DNA from: Sulfurifustis variabilis
GTDB lineage: Bacteria; Pseudomonadota; Gammaproteobacteria; Acidiferrobacterales; Sulfurifustaceae
Direction: 5' to 3'
NCBI RefSeq assembly: GCF_002355415.1
Contig: NZ_AP014936.1
Location: forward strand, 3,881,501 to 3,945,500
Length of the DNA stretch: 64,000 nucleotides
Shown: positions 17,408 through 26,828 of the stretch, piece by piece
Layout of the letters: the number at the start of each line of letters is the position of its first letter
Position numbering within the stretch: position 1 is the stretch's first letter
The notes under the pieces: model-generated
What the model was told of the DNA's origin: nothing
Database searches by the model: none
The model's input: only the letters and a program-made list of their open reading frames with translations
Made by a program: the position numbers and the translations under genes

Positions 17408-19822
17408 TCAGAACTGCGACGGCGCGAAGGCATCCACCATGATGACGGCCCGGCGCGCGATCCGGGCCTCGCGCACGAGGTTCGCCTCCTCCTCGGAAAT
17501 CAGACCCTGGGCGCGAGCCGCCTCGAGCACGGCGTCCGGGTTGAGAACCCCTTCGCCCTCACCGACCCCCTGGAGTTTACGCTCGATCGACTCCGCGGCG
17601 ACCACCAGAGGCAGCGCGTGCTCGATTCGGCCCACCGCCGATTCGCGATCGCCAGGCACGAATATGCCCGCGGTGAGACGGTCGCGCGCGGCGGAGGGCG
17701 CGAGCAGAAGCCGGCCCACGTCGGCGCCGAGTCGGTCCGAGGGCGGCCTGGCGCGCGGTCCGAACGGGAAGATCACGAGGCGCGCGATGGCGGCGACGAG
17801 ACGGCTCGGAAAATTGCGCAGCAGCCCGACGAGCGCCTGCTCCGTCCGGTAAATCGTGTCCTCGCAAGCCCAGGCGAGCAAAGGCAGGTCCTCTGCCGGC
17901 CGGCCGTGGTCCTCGAAACGCTTGACGGCGGCGGACCCGAGATACAGCAGGCTCAGCGCGTCGGCGAGCCGACCCGAGAGTTTCTCGCGCCGTTTGAGCG
18001 AGCCGCCGAGCGTGGCGATCGCGAGCTCGGAGGCGAAGGCGAAGGCGGCGCTCAGCCGATGAAGCTGCCCGGCATAGCGGCGCGCCGGTCCGCGCACGGC
18101 GATGAAGGCGAGGCGGCCGCCGGTGAGCGAAAGCCACAACGCCCGCGCGAACCGGCTGATGAAGAAACCGATGTGGCCGAAGAGCGCGCGGTCGAAGTCG
18201 ACGCGACCGCGCTCGGTATCCGCGCTCGCGACCGCCTGCACTTCTTTGAAAAGATAAGGGTGACATCGGATGGCACCCTGTCCATATATGATGAGCGAGC
18301 GCGTGAGGATGTTCGCGCCCTCGACCGTGATGCTGATCGGCAGCCCCTGATAGCCTCGGCCCATGAAGTTACGCGGTCCGAGACAGATGCCCGAACCGCC
18401 CTGGATGTCCATCGCGTCGTTGACCACCAGGCGCATGCGCTCGGTCAGATGGTATTTGACGATCGCCGAGACCACCGCCGGCTGCTCGCCGAGGTCGATT
18501 CCCGCAACCGTCAGCGTGCGCGCGGCATCCATGAGATAGGTCTGGCCCGCGATGCGCGCGAGCACCTCCTCCACACCCTCGAATCGGCCGATCGGCACCT
18601 TGAACTGCCTGCGTACGCGCGCGTAGGCGCCGGTCGCGCGCGAGGCGAGCTTCCCGGAACCGGTGCTGAGCGCCGGCAGCGAGATGCCGCGGCCGACCGC
18701 GAGCCGCTCGACGAGCATGCGCCAGCCCTGGCCGATGTAGTCCTTGCCGCCGATGATCCATTCGAGCGGCACGAACACGTCGCGGCCGCTGTTCGGGCCG
18801 TTCTGGAAAGGAATGTCGAGCGGATTGTGCCGCTCGCCGATCACGACCCCCGGCGTCGTCGTCGGGATGAGCGCGAGCGTGATACCGCGTTCGACCTCGC
18901 CGCCGAGCAGGCGCTCGGGATCGTAGAGCTTGAAGGCGAGACCGAGCACGGTCGCCACCGGGCCGAGGGTGATGTAGCGCTTTTCCCAGGTGAGCCGGAT
19001 GCCGATCACCTCCCGACCTTCGAACTGCCCGCGCGCCACGATGCCGTAGTCGGGCATCGCGCTCGCGTCGCTGCCCGCCTCCGGGCCCGTCAAGGCGAAG
19101 CACGGGATCTCCTCGCCGCGGGCCAGGCGCGGCAGGTAGTAGTCCTTCTGCGCGTCGGTGCCGTAGTGCAGCAGCAGTTCCGCCGGGCCGAGCGAGTTGG
19201 GGACCATGACGGTGACGGCGGCGGTGACGCTCCGGCTGGCGAGCTTCATCACCACCTCCGAGTGCGCGAGGGCGGAGAACTCGAGGCCGTCGTAACGCTT
19301 CGGAATGATCATGCCGAAAAAGCGGTGGCGCTTGAGGAAGGCCCAGACCTCGGGCGGGAGGTCCCGCCGGACGTGGGTGATGTCCCAGTCGTCGACCAGG
19401 CGGCAGAGCTCCTCGACCGGTCCGTCGAGGAACGCACGTTCCTCCGGCGTGAGCTTTGGCGGCGGCACCGAGAGCAACCGCTTCCAGTGCGGCCGGCCGC
19501 CGAAAAGCTCCCCTTCCCACCATACCGTTCCCGCCTCGAGCGCTTCTCGCTCGGTCGAGGACATCGGCGGGACCACCTTGCGAAAGCGGGGATACAGACG
19601 GTCGCTGATCAGGCGCCGGCGAACAGGAGGAACCGCGAAGATCGCCCCGATGACCAGCAGCACAACCCACGCTATCGCCAGGGGGACGCTCAAGGACGCC
19701 TGGCTGACGGTGACGACGCCGAGGGCCAGCGCGACGATCAGAAGCCAGACGGTGAGGGGCGCATTCGCAAAGGCGAGAACCCAGGCCCCGATGATCGTCA
19801 GCGCAATGTATGCGTATGCCAC
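17408..19822 (-). CDS. fadE: Acyl-CoA dehydrogenase FadE
   Basis: An 804-residue FadE-type acyl-CoA dehydrogenase catalysing the first, FAD-dependent step of beta-oxidation. The N-terminus has two hydrophobic segments (residues 2-62) that should anchor it to the membrane. The dehydrogenase domain follows with ALTGPEAGSDA, QGWRMLVERLAVGRG and DIQGGSGICLGPRNFMGRGYQ. A long C-terminal region specific to FadE ends the protein. It is the first gene of the block transcribed toward the left and lies 24 bp before the thiolase start. The 232-bp gap to the divergent ketosynthase gene must carry promoters for both directions. Confidence 0.94.
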   Translation of the reverse strand: MAYAYIALTIIGAWVLAFANAPLTVWLLIVALALGVVTVSQASLSVPLAIAWVVLLVIGAIFAVPPVRRRLISDRLYPRFRKVVPPMSSTEREALEAGTVWWEGELFGGRPHWKRLLSVPPPKLTPEERAFLDGPVEELCRLVDDWDITHVRRDLPPEVWAFLKRHRFFGMIIPKRYDGLEFSALAHSEVVMKLASRSVTAAVTVMVPNSLGPAELLLHYGTDAQKDYYLPRLARGEEIPCFALTGPEAGSDASAMPDYGIVARGQFEGREVIGIRLTWEKRYITLGPVATVLGLAFKLYDPERLLGGEVERGITLALIPTTTPGVVIGERHNPLDIPFQNGPNSGRDVFVPLEWIIGGKDYIGQGWRMLVERLAVGRGISLPALSTGSGKLASRATGAYARVRRQFKVPIGRFEGVEEVLARIAGQTYLMDAARTLTVAGIDLGEQPAVVSAIVKYHLTERMRLVVNDAMDIQGGSGICLGPRNFMGRGYQGLPISITVEGANILTRSLIIYGQGAIRCHPYLFKEVQAVASADTERGRVDFDRALFGHIGFFISRFARALWLSLTGGRLAFIAVRGPARRYAGQLHRLSAAFAFASELAIATLGGSLKRREKLSGRLADALSLLYLGSAAVKRFEDHGRPAEDLPLLAWACEDTIYRTEQALVGLLRNFPSRLVAAIARLVIFPFGPRARPPSDRLGADVGRLLLAPSAARDRLTAGIFVPGDRESAVGRIEHALPLVVAAESIERKLQGVGEGEGVLNPDAVLEAARAQGLISEEEANLVREARIARRAVIMVDAFAPSQF

Positions 19823-20054
19823 GGCTGCTCCCCAAAGCCCTTTGGAATCGACCCTGTTCGGTCAATCGCCGGCGGGTATCCTCCTTAGACGACTTTAATG
19901 CAATCCCTCAACGAAATCTAAGCATCTGAAATTACGGGCCGAAGGAATGGGGGTATATCTTTTCAATGCTTTGAATCTATGATCAGCAACCGATTGAGGG
20001 AATGCCCGCATGGCCGGCGTAAGCCGCGACCGGGCGGGTCGCGGGAGCAAAATC

Positions 20055-21089
20055 ATGTACATGCACAGCGTTGGCCACTCGCGGATCATCAGCACGGGGA
20101 TGTATCTCCCGCCGGAGCGGCTCTCTTCGAGAGAGCTCATGGAGATGTTCCGATCGCGGGAGCGATTTGGACTCCCCTACGAGTGGCTCGAGCGCACCAC
20201 CGGCATCCGCGAGCGGCGCTTCGCGCCGCCCGATTTCAAATCCTCGGAGATGGCCGTCGCGGCGGCCCGCGAGGCGCTGGAACTCGGCGAGGTCTCGCCG
20301 TCCCAGATCGACGCGATCATTTACTGCGGGGTGCTCCGCGACCACGTCGAGCCCGCCACGGCACACGTGGTCCAGGACAAGATCGGCGCGCGCAATGCCA
20401 TCGCCTTCGACGTCTCGAACGCCTGCCTCGGGTTCATGAACGGCATGCATTTGATGGACGCGCTGATCGCCACCGGCCAGGCCAGGCGGGGTCTCGTCGT
20501 AACGGGCGAGCGAGGCAACCACTACATCCGCAAGGCGCTCCGGGTGCTTGCGGAACTGCCGGACAACGGCGATTTCAGCGACCTGGCCGCCGCCCTCACC
20601 CTGGGTGACGCAGGGGCCGCGGCCGTCATGGGTCCCAAGCTCGACCCGGAGACCGGCATCAAGGGCTTCGTTGTACAGTCGCAGGGACAGCACAACGGGC
20701 TGTGCGTGTGCGGGGACAACGGTGAGGACACGCATCTGGTCACCAAAATCACGGAGATCGTGAGGGAGACCACGAGGCTGGTGGGCCCGTTGTACCAGGC
20801 CCTCATGCATGAGCACCTCGGGTGGCAACCCTCGGAGCTGAGTCGCTATATCCCCCATCAGGTCGGATTGCGCTCCGTGCGCAAGCACGCCGAGGTGGCC
20901 CAAGTCCCGCTGGAAATCATCCCGATTACGGTCGATTACCTCGGAAACATCATTTCGGCCACCATACCTGTAAATATCTCGTTGTTAATGAAGGATAAAA
21001 AGCTAACCAACGGGGAAAGGATCTATCTTTCCGGGACGGGCAGCGGGATCAGCATCGCCCAGGCCGCCATGGTATGGGACGCCGCCTGA
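20055..21089 (+). CDS. Beta-ketoacyl-ACP synthase III-like ketosynthase
   Basis: A 344-residue thiolase-fold condensing enzyme resembling FabH. The complete catalytic triad is present: Cys124 (SNACLGF), His268 (YIPHQVG) and Asn298 (LGNIISATIP). It should condense an acyl-CoA or acyl starter with malonyl-ACP or another acyl thioester. It is not next to other fatty-acid synthesis genes, so a specialised product such as a signal or lipid is as likely as housekeeping FabH activity. I preferred the ATG at 20055 (GGGAGC upstream, family-like N-terminus). An ATG at 20010 with GAGGG is also possible. A membrane regulator gene follows 100 bp downstream. Confidence 0.82.
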   Translation: MYMHSVGHSRIISTGMYLPPERLSSRELMEMFRSRERFGLPYEWLERTTGIRERRFAPPDFKSSEMAVAAAREALELGEVSPSQIDAIIYCGVLRDHVEPATAHVVQDKIGARNAIAFDVSNACLGFMNGMHLMDALIATGQARRGLVVTGERGNHYIRKALRVLAELPDNGDFSDLAAALTLGDAGAAAVMGPKLDPETGIKGFVVQSQGQHNGLCVCGDNGEDTHLVTKITEIVRETTRLVGPLYQALMHEHLGWQPSELSRYIPHQVGLRSVRKHAEVAQVPLEIIPITVDYLGNIISATIPVNISLLMKDKKLTNGERIYLSGTGSGISIAQAAMVWDAA

Positions 21090-21107
21090 CCCTAGCCCGA
21101 CCCCTGG

Positions 21108-21124
21108 TTGGCACGATTTCTGAA
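21108..21124 (+). promoter_or_regulatory. Sigma-54-like -24/-12 element upstream of the membrane regulator
   Basis: TTGGCACG is a perfect -24 half, followed by four bases and CTGAA at the place of the -12 half (consensus TTGCW). The GG is present but the -12 GC is GA. The start codon lies 66 bases downstream. It is either a weak or diverged sigma-54 promoter or chance. Confidence 0.35.
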
Positions 21125-21189
21125 ATACTTCGGGACATCTGCTACTTCTTGTAAACAAGGCTTGAAAACGGCGAGGGAACGGAACCCCC

Positions 21190-23745
21190 ATGGAACACAA
21201 CTGGATACTGTTGAGCCTGCCCGCGGTCATCGCCCTCGGGATGAAGATCATTCTGATGGTCTACGCGGGGTACTCCACCATCCGTACCAGGCAGACCCGG
21301 GTCTTCCTTCTCCTGCTCTTTGTCCTGGCCGTCCACAACGTCACCGAGATCATGGTGTTCTTTCATGGACGAGAGGGCATACCGCTTTTCGACGCGTTCG
21401 CGTACTTCGCCGTCGCCACGGTCGCGCTCGCGGTCTTCGTGCACGTTGCGCTTTCGCTCGCTCTGGACAACGACCCCGTCCGGCGGCCGCGCGGCTATTC
21501 CTGGGCACTCGTCGGGCTCTACGGTTACATGGTCGTGCTCGAGGTCCTGCTCCTCGGCACCGACCTGCTGATCACCGGCTTCGCGCCGCTGGGGTACAGC
21601 TACTACCGGCTTCCCGGCCCGCTTTACATACTATTTGAGTTCTACGCCGTTTCGGCCTTCGTCGCGGTCATCACGCTGCTCATCTACGGCTCCATGAGGC
21701 AGCAGTTGCGGCAGCGTCGCCTCCAGTGCCAGTACATGCTGCTCGGCACGTCGCCGATGGCGCTGCTGGTCGTGGCGAACATCGTCCTGATGCACTACGG
21801 CAGCAACTGGCTCAACACCCCGGTCACGTTCCCGATTGCGGCGACCTTCTTCCTGGCCGTGACGACGTACGCGGTTCATCAGCATCGCCTGTTCGACATC
21901 CAGTTCTTCATCCCGTGGTCGAAGATCCGGAAGCGCAAGACCGCGTTCTACGGCCGCATCCGCTCGATGATCGCGGAGATTGCCGACCTCGTTTCGGTCA
22001 ACCAGGCAATCGAGCGTCTGGCGGAAACCCTTCGTTGCCCCGTTGCGCTTCTGGGCGGGCCGCGCCCGGTCCTCGCCGCCGCGGGAGCGAGGCAGATGGC
22101 CGGGATTTCGATCGATCGTCTGCGCCACATCGATCACATCGTGGTCGCGAACGAGATCGCCGACAGCCGTCCGGACACCTACGCGCTCATGCGCCAGCAC
22201 GGGATCGCCGCCATCGTGCCTTTCTACCCGCACAGCCAGAATGCCTCCAGCTGGCTGCTGCTCGGCGATTCCTTCAGCGAGCACGTTTACACGCCGCTCG
22301 ACTTCCGCCTGGTTGAAGAGCTGTTCGACAAGATGGCGGAGCTGTTTCTCGACAAGCTCCTCACCATGCGGACGCAGCTCGCCGACGCACAGCGCCAGAT
22401 CGAAACGCTGGAACATCGCCTGCAGACGCTGGAAGCGGCACTGGCGTCGACCCGGCAGCGCGTCGATATGCTGAGTCAGGAAAACACCCGGCTGCTGCGC
22501 GAGCAGCCGGCCGACAGCCTGCTCGAGGCTGCCGCCCGCACTCGCACCATGTCGGCCGTTACCTTGCTTGGGCGCGACAAGGAGATGCTCAAGCGTCTGC
22601 GCAGCCACTTCCCGCAGATGGAGCATTTCGCCGGCCCGGAGTCGGCGAGCTTCCGACGCCAACCGCCTGCCGACCTGCTGATATGCGGTTTGGATTCGGA
22701 ATCGTCCGCGCTCGAGCGACGGCTGCTCGCCGTACTGACGAGCGAGAGCAGACCAAGGGCGGTTCTCTTCTACGGCGATCGCGCGCGCGATTTCGCCTTC
22801 GAACAGCGTCAGGAGCTCCGGTCTGTGCCCGTGGAGGTCTTGCCCCCGCATACGAGCGACGAGGCACTGGCTCGCAAGGCCCAGGCGCTGATCGAGCTCG
22901 GTCACGCCGTCCACGCGACCGGAACGGACTACCCGCTGATGGGCAGGAGCGCGGCCTTCGAGGCGCTGATGGGAGAGGCGAGACGCGCGGCCGGCCTGCT
23001 CGATCCGGTGTTCATCAAGAGCGACGACGCGGGTGAGGCGATCGCCCTCGCCCACTACATGCATCGCCACGGAGACAGCCGCCATGCTTTCGTCACCGTG
23101 CGCGTGGCGCTGCTGGGCGACGAACCCGAGAGCGGCATCGAAGCCCTGCGCGGCTTGATCGATCAGGCGCGCGGGGGGACGTTGATGATCGACAACCTCT
23201 GCGCCCTGCCGAACGCGTTATGGGACGAGATCGTGAGCCGGACCGAAGGACTTTCGCAGGTCAGACTGGTCGCGGCGGGCCGGCCGGAGAGCGGCCGGAG
23301 TCCGGAGCAGCTGATGCGGCCCTTCCGCCCCCTCCTGCTGGAGATCCCGGGCTTGCGCGACCGCCGTGGCGACATTCCGCTGATGGTTCACTTCTTTACC
23401 CTGCAGTTCAATCTGCAGAGCCGCACGCCGCGGTACCTGACGCAGTCCGAGACGGACGAGCTCCTGGGCAGTCAGTTCCCCGTCGACCTGTCCGCGCTCC
23501 GGGCCGCGATATATGCGCGGCTCATGTCGGCGGAGAGAACGCCCTCGAGCGAGCCCGAGGTCGAGCTCGCCAAGCAGGACCGCTCGCTGGACGAATACGT
23601 GGCGGAGTTCGAGGCGAGGTTGATCGAGCAAACGCTCAAGCGCTGCGGCGGAAACAAGTCGAAGGCCGCCCGGCTCCTGGGGCTTCGCCCCAACACGCTG
23701 CACTACAAGCTGGAACGGTACGGGTTGTCGGGGCGGAAAAGCTAG
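21190..23745 (+). CDS. Membrane-anchored regulator with degenerate NtrC-like AAA+ domain and Fis-type HTH
   Basis: An 851-residue multidomain protein that I cannot assign to a named family. Residues 8-230 contain about seven hydrophobic segments like the N-terminus of some sensor kinases. Residues 272-390 resemble a GAF domain. Residues 393-437 are a coiled coil. Residues 455-570 look like a pseudo-receiver. Residues 581-760 align with sigma-54 activators (PLMGRSAAFEALM; GGTLMIDNL; LRDRRGDIPLMVHFF), but the Walker A is replaced by SDDAGEA at 611-617, the GAFTGA loop is missing and the Walker B Glu is Asn669. The end (800-848) is a Fis-type helix-turn-helix (GGNKSKAARLLGL). It probably binds DNA from the membrane without ATP-driven sigma-54 activation. 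Confidence 0.78.
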   Translation: MEHNWILLSLPAVIALGMKIILMVYAGYSTIRTRQTRVFLLLLFVLAVHNVTEIMVFFHGREGIPLFDAFAYFAVATVALAVFVHVALSLALDNDPVRRPRGYSWALVGLYGYMVVLEVLLLGTDLLITGFAPLGYSYYRLPGPLYILFEFYAVSAFVAVITLLIYGSMRQQLRQRRLQCQYMLLGTSPMALLVVANIVLMHYGSNWLNTPVTFPIAATFFLAVTTYAVHQHRLFDIQFFIPWSKIRKRKTAFYGRIRSMIAEIADLVSVNQAIERLAETLRCPVALLGGPRPVLAAAGARQMAGISIDRLRHIDHIVVANEIADSRPDTYALMRQHGIAAIVPFYPHSQNASSWLLLGDSFSEHVYTPLDFRLVEELFDKMAELFLDKLLTMRTQLADAQRQIETLEHRLQTLEAALASTRQRVDMLSQENTRLLREQPADSLLEAAARTRTMSAVTLLGRDKEMLKRLRSHFPQMEHFAGPESASFRRQPPADLLICGLDSESSALERRLLAVLTSESRPRAVLFYGDRARDFAFEQRQELRSVPVEVLPPHTSDEALARKAQALIELGHAVHATGTDYPLMGRSAAFEALMGEARRAAGLLDPVFIKSDDAGEAIALAHYMHRHGDSRHAFVTVRVALLGDEPESGIEALRGLIDQARGGTLMIDNLCALPNALWDEIVSRTEGLSQVRLVAAGRPESGRSPEQLMRPFRPLLLEIPGLRDRRGDIPLMVHFFTLQFNLQSRTPRYLTQSETDELLGSQFPVDLSALRAAIYARLMSAERTPSSEPEVELAKQDRSLDEYVAEFEARLIEQTLKRCGGNKSKAARLLGLRPNTLHYKLERYGLSGRKS

Positions 23746-24098
23746 AGCCCGCCCGTGCTGACGGAGCCAGGACCGACGGCCCGGCCGGCGACGACGTCCG
23801 GGTGCGTCCGGTAGGAGAAAGCGGCGCCGGCGATGGCACACGCCAGGTTTTCCCCCCACGCCTGCACCTGCGGGCGAAAACCCACGTCGCACCAGTACCG
23901 TTCGCCGCCCTCGAAGCAGCCGCACAGGAAATGCACGCCCTTGGGCAGCAGGGACATCGCGGCGGCAACGTCCCTCGTGTAGGGCAAACAGCCGCCGGGG
24001 CCGTTCGGGTGCGCCAGGAACCGCTCGATCAGCATGTCGCCCTTCACCCCCGGGTGACGCAGCTGGCGCAGGACCTCCTCGCGATATTCGGAATTCAT
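23742..24098 (-). CDS. Hypothetical protein, 118 residues
   Basis: I do not recognise this protein. It has host-like codon use with strong G/C in third positions, no signal peptide and no membrane segment. The centre contains HFLCGCFEGGERYWCDVG, in which three cysteines could bind a metal. It is convergent with the membrane regulator and shares the CTAG stop tetranucleotide with it. Upstream of the ATG is GAGCGAG, a modest ribosome-binding site. The good codon use argues that it is a real gene. Confidence 0.65.
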   Translation of the reverse strand: MNSEYREEVLRQLRHPGVKGDMLIERFLAHPNGPGGCLPYTRDVAAAMSLLPKGVHFLCGCFEGGERYWCDVGFRPQVQAWGENLACAIAGAAFSYRTHPDVVAGRAVGPGSVSTGGL

Positions 24099-24229
24099 CG
24101 GGCTCGCTCTCGCAGGCTTCGATCGGGGCCTACTTTGTTATAGCTCACGCCGCCGCAGTTTGCGGGGTGTCCGCCTCTCGGCTATCACTTAGGACACGCG
24201 GAAAGAAATCGCGGCGAGGGGAAGAATCC

Positions 24230-25459
24230 GTGAAAGTGTTGATCGGGGTTGCGCTTTTGCTCGGCGCGACGGCGTCCCACTATACCTATGCGAGCTACAA
24301 CTCACTACCCCGGTCCAATGCCGCCGCACTGGGCATGGCCGATGCGAACGTGGCCTTGGCAGACGGCCCTTCGGCGCAGATCATCAATCCGGCGAACCTG
24401 CTGGGCCCCGATACCCCTGCTTCCGGCTGGGAGGCCGGTGCGCTCTTCGGGCGTGTCGACATGGACCTGGCCCCGGACGCCCGGCTCCCGAACACCCTTT
24501 CTGCCGAAACGGGCTATCCCGTCATTCCGTTCCTGGCGCTCGGCTTTGCCCGTTCCGAACGGCTCGCGGTCGGTTTCGCGGTCGACTCGCCTTTCGGGGT
24601 GGCGCTCGAGTGGCCCGACCATGCGTTCGAAACCAACCTCGGACCGCCGGGGGCGCAGGATGTCGCCCGCGAGGCGGAGATCACGGTGGTGCGCGCCGGA
24701 CCGGCGATAGCCTGGCGGGCCGGCGATCGTCTCGACCTCGGTGCGCGCGTGTTTTACCAGTACGTCGAGGCACGCGATGTGAGCGACATCGGCGGTGCCG
24801 AAGGCGACGGCCGTTCGATCGGGGCGCAGCTCGGTCTTGTTTATCGTTCGGGCGGCTACGCGCTCGGTGCCGCGTACACCCACCGCACGCATACGGAGAT
24901 CGATGGGCAGACGAGACGTATCGGCGAACCTTCGGAAATGCACGGCAGGGCGGACATCCACGTGCCGGCCCGGCTGCAGGTCGGCGTAGCGCTCGAGGTG
25001 CGCCCGAACATGTGGTGGGAGGTCGATCTCGACTGGCTCGGCTGGTCGTACATCGACGAGTTGACCATCGTTCGCGACGACGGAAGCATTCTCAATTTTG
25101 GCCGCAACGCTCGCCATTTCGACGATGCCCTGTCCGTCAGAACGGGTGCGCGCTGGAAGATCAGGGGCGACCGGGTCGTCTACGCAGGCATCGCCTACGA
25201 CCCCTCGCCGGTCGATGAGCGCGACGCGGCGCCGACGATCAATAATCTTTCGATGACGCGGGTCGGGTTCGGGATGGGTTTCCTCTTGCGGAGCGGCTTG
25301 CGGCTCGATCTCGCCTACCAGTACGTGCGTGGACATTCGCGACGGGTCACCGACACCGTCCAGGACGACATCCCGGGGCTCGGCGACACGGGCCTGTTCG
25401 AGGGCACGTATCGAAGCGAGAGCCACGTCCTGGGCGTGACGCTCGGCGGGTCCTTCTGA
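24230..25459 (+). CDS. FadL/OmpP1-like outer-membrane protein (second copy)
   Basis: A 409-residue putative outer-membrane beta-barrel of the FadL family. It has a short signal peptide (VKVLIGVALLLGATAS) and the signature segment NAAALGMADANVALADGPSAQIINPANL, which corresponds to the family NPAxL plug motif. Alternating beta strands follow, and the C-terminal Phe is in LGGSF. I chose the GTG at 24230 because AGGGGAAG lies just upstream; the frame opens earlier at 24167. It is clearly diverged from the fadL at 12525-13877. Its position after a ketosynthase and a regulator suggests export or uptake of a hydrophobic compound, which is inference. Confidence 0.82.
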   Translation: MKVLIGVALLLGATASHYTYASYNSLPRSNAAALGMADANVALADGPSAQIINPANLLGPDTPASGWEAGALFGRVDMDLAPDARLPNTLSAETGYPVIPFLALGFARSERLAVGFAVDSPFGVALEWPDHAFETNLGPPGAQDVAREAEITVVRAGPAIAWRAGDRLDLGARVFYQYVEARDVSDIGGAEGDGRSIGAQLGLVYRSGGYALGAAYTHRTHTEIDGQTRRIGEPSEMHGRADIHVPARLQVGVALEVRPNMWWEVDLDWLGWSYIDELTIVRDDGSILNFGRNARHFDDALSVRTGARWKIRGDRVVYAGIAYDPSPVDERDAAPTINNLSMTRVGFGMGFLLRSGLRLDLAYQYVRGHSRRVTDTVQDDIPGLGDTGLFEGTYRSESHVLGVTLGGSF

Positions 25460-25466
25460 CGCTGAG

Positions 25467-25631
25467 TCAGATCTCGACCATCTCGAAGTCGCTTTTCGCC
25501 GCGCCGCACTCAGGGCACTTCCAGTTCTCCGGAATATCCTCCCAGGGGGTACCCGGCGCGATGCCCTCCTCGGGCAAGCCCTTGTCCTCCTCGTAGATAA
25601 AACCGCACACGACGCACATGTAGGCCTTCAT
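25467..25631 (-). CDS. Rubredoxin
   Basis: A 54-residue rubredoxin, a small electron carrier with one iron bound by four cysteines at positions 6, 9, 39 and 42 (CVVCG and CPECG). It also has the conserved aromatic and acidic core ([18 protein letters not shown]). AGGA precedes the ATG at 25631. It is convergent with the FadL-like gene, only 7 bp away, and divergent from hemH. Possible partners include oxygen or peroxide detoxification enzymes or alkane oxidation, none of which is adjacent. Confidence 0.95.
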   Translation of the reverse strand: MKAYMCVVCGFIYEEDKGLPEEGIAPGTPWEDIPENWKCPECGAAKSDFEMVEI

Positions 25632-25796
25632 CGATCCTCGCATCAAGAGTGACTCCGGCCCGTCGCGCCGGATTCCGAACAAATGGTACCGGGAAAGCGC
25701 CGCGGAAAAGGGCGGCGCCGGCATTCTCCCATCCCAGGCGAAATGGTGAAACCGGAACTGCAGCGGTAGAATCACCGGTTTTCCGGCCGGCAGCGA

Positions 25797-26828
25797 ATGG
25801 ACCGTCGTCCCGCGGTGGTGTTGCTCAATCTGGGAGGACCCGATTCCCTCGGGGCGGTGCGGCCGTTCCTGTACAACCTCTTCGCCGACCCGGACATCTT
25901 CAAGTTTCCGCTCGGCGCGGTGCTGCAGAAACCGCTGGCCGCGCTGATCGCCTGGAGGCGGGCGCCCGAGGCCGCCAAAGGCTACGCGGCGATCGGCGGC
26001 AAGTCGCCGCTGCTCGAGAACACCCTCGTTCAGGCGCAGGCCCTGCAGCACGCCCTTGCCGACGAGGAAGACAAGCTGGCGCGTGTCGCGGGAACCCGCC
26101 GCGCGCTCCCGGCCGGATCGGACAACGCCCCGCTTGCCGACGTGCACGTCTGTATGCGCTACTGGCACCCGATGGCGCCCGAGGTCGTCGGCCGGCTGAA
26201 GGCCGCGGGGTACACGCGCGTCGTCCTGCTGCCCCTCTACCCGCAATATTCCGTCACCACCACGGGCAGCTCGTACAACGATTTTCGTCGCGCGTGCGAG
26301 CGGGCTTCGTACCGTCCCGAGCTCCGCCTGATCCGCGAGTGGTACGACGACGCGGACTATCATCAGGCGATCGTCGACTCGATCGAGAACGAGATGTCCC
26401 GCTTTCCTGTCCCGGATCCCGAGCGCATCGAGCTGCTCTTTTCGGCGCACGGCTTGCCGAAAAAAGTCGTGGACGCGGGCGATCCCTATCGGGACCACAT
26501 CGAAGCCACGTACGCGGCGGTACGCTCGCGTCTCGGCTGGCCGCACGTCGCCCTCTGCTATCAGAGTCGCGTCGGACCGCTCGAATGGCTGCGGCCGTAC
26601 ACCGACGATGTCATCCGCGAAAAGGCGGCCGCGGGCACGAAGCAGATGCTCGTCTATCCGATTGCGTTCGTCTCGGACCATGTCGAGACGCTGTTCGAGC
26701 TCGGTATCACGTATGCCGAGCTCGCGCGCAAGCGCGGCATCGCGCACTACCGTGTCGCGCCCGCGCTCAATGCCCACCCGCTTCTCATTCGCGCGCTTGC
26801 GCGGCGAGTGCGCGAGGCGCTCGCCTGA
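25797..26828 (+). CDS. hemH: Ferrochelatase
   Basis: A 343-residue ferrochelatase that inserts Fe2+ into protoporphyrin IX in the last step of haem synthesis. The N-terminal LLNLGGPDS, the central [11 protein letters not shown] and the catalytic-His segment LLFSAHGLP are all present, with [12 protein letters not shown] carrying the conserved acidic residues. It is the first gene of a compact run hemH-thiD-thiE-hemL and its stop overlaps the thiD start (TGATG). Haem supply fits a genome region that encodes cytochromes with dozens of haems. Confidence 0.96.
   Translation: MDRRPAVVLLNLGGPDSLGAVRPFLYNLFADPDIFKFPLGAVLQKPLAALIAWRRAPEAAKGYAAIGGKSPLLENTLVQAQALQHALADEEDKLARVAGTRRALPAGSDNAPLADVHVCMRYWHPMAPEVVGRLKAAGYTRVVLLPLYPQYSVTTTGSSYNDFRRACERASYRPELRLIREWYDDADYHQAIVDSIENEMSRFPVPDPERIELLFSAHGLPKKVVDAGDPYRDHIEATYAAVRSRLGWPHVALCYQSRVGPLEWLRPYTDDVIREKAAAGTKQMLVYPIAFVSDHVETLFELGITYAELARKRGIAHYRVAPALNAHPLLIRALARRVREALA

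Noticed and set aside
19884-19911. TTGAGG and TCTAAG on the minus strand with a 16-bp spacer as fadE promoter
   Set aside because: Only four of six matches in each box and no other support; too weak to report as a feature.
26770-26828. TPP riboswitch for thiD-thiE
   Set aside because: The thi genes overlap hemH with no leader, and nothing like the THI box is seen upstream of hemH.
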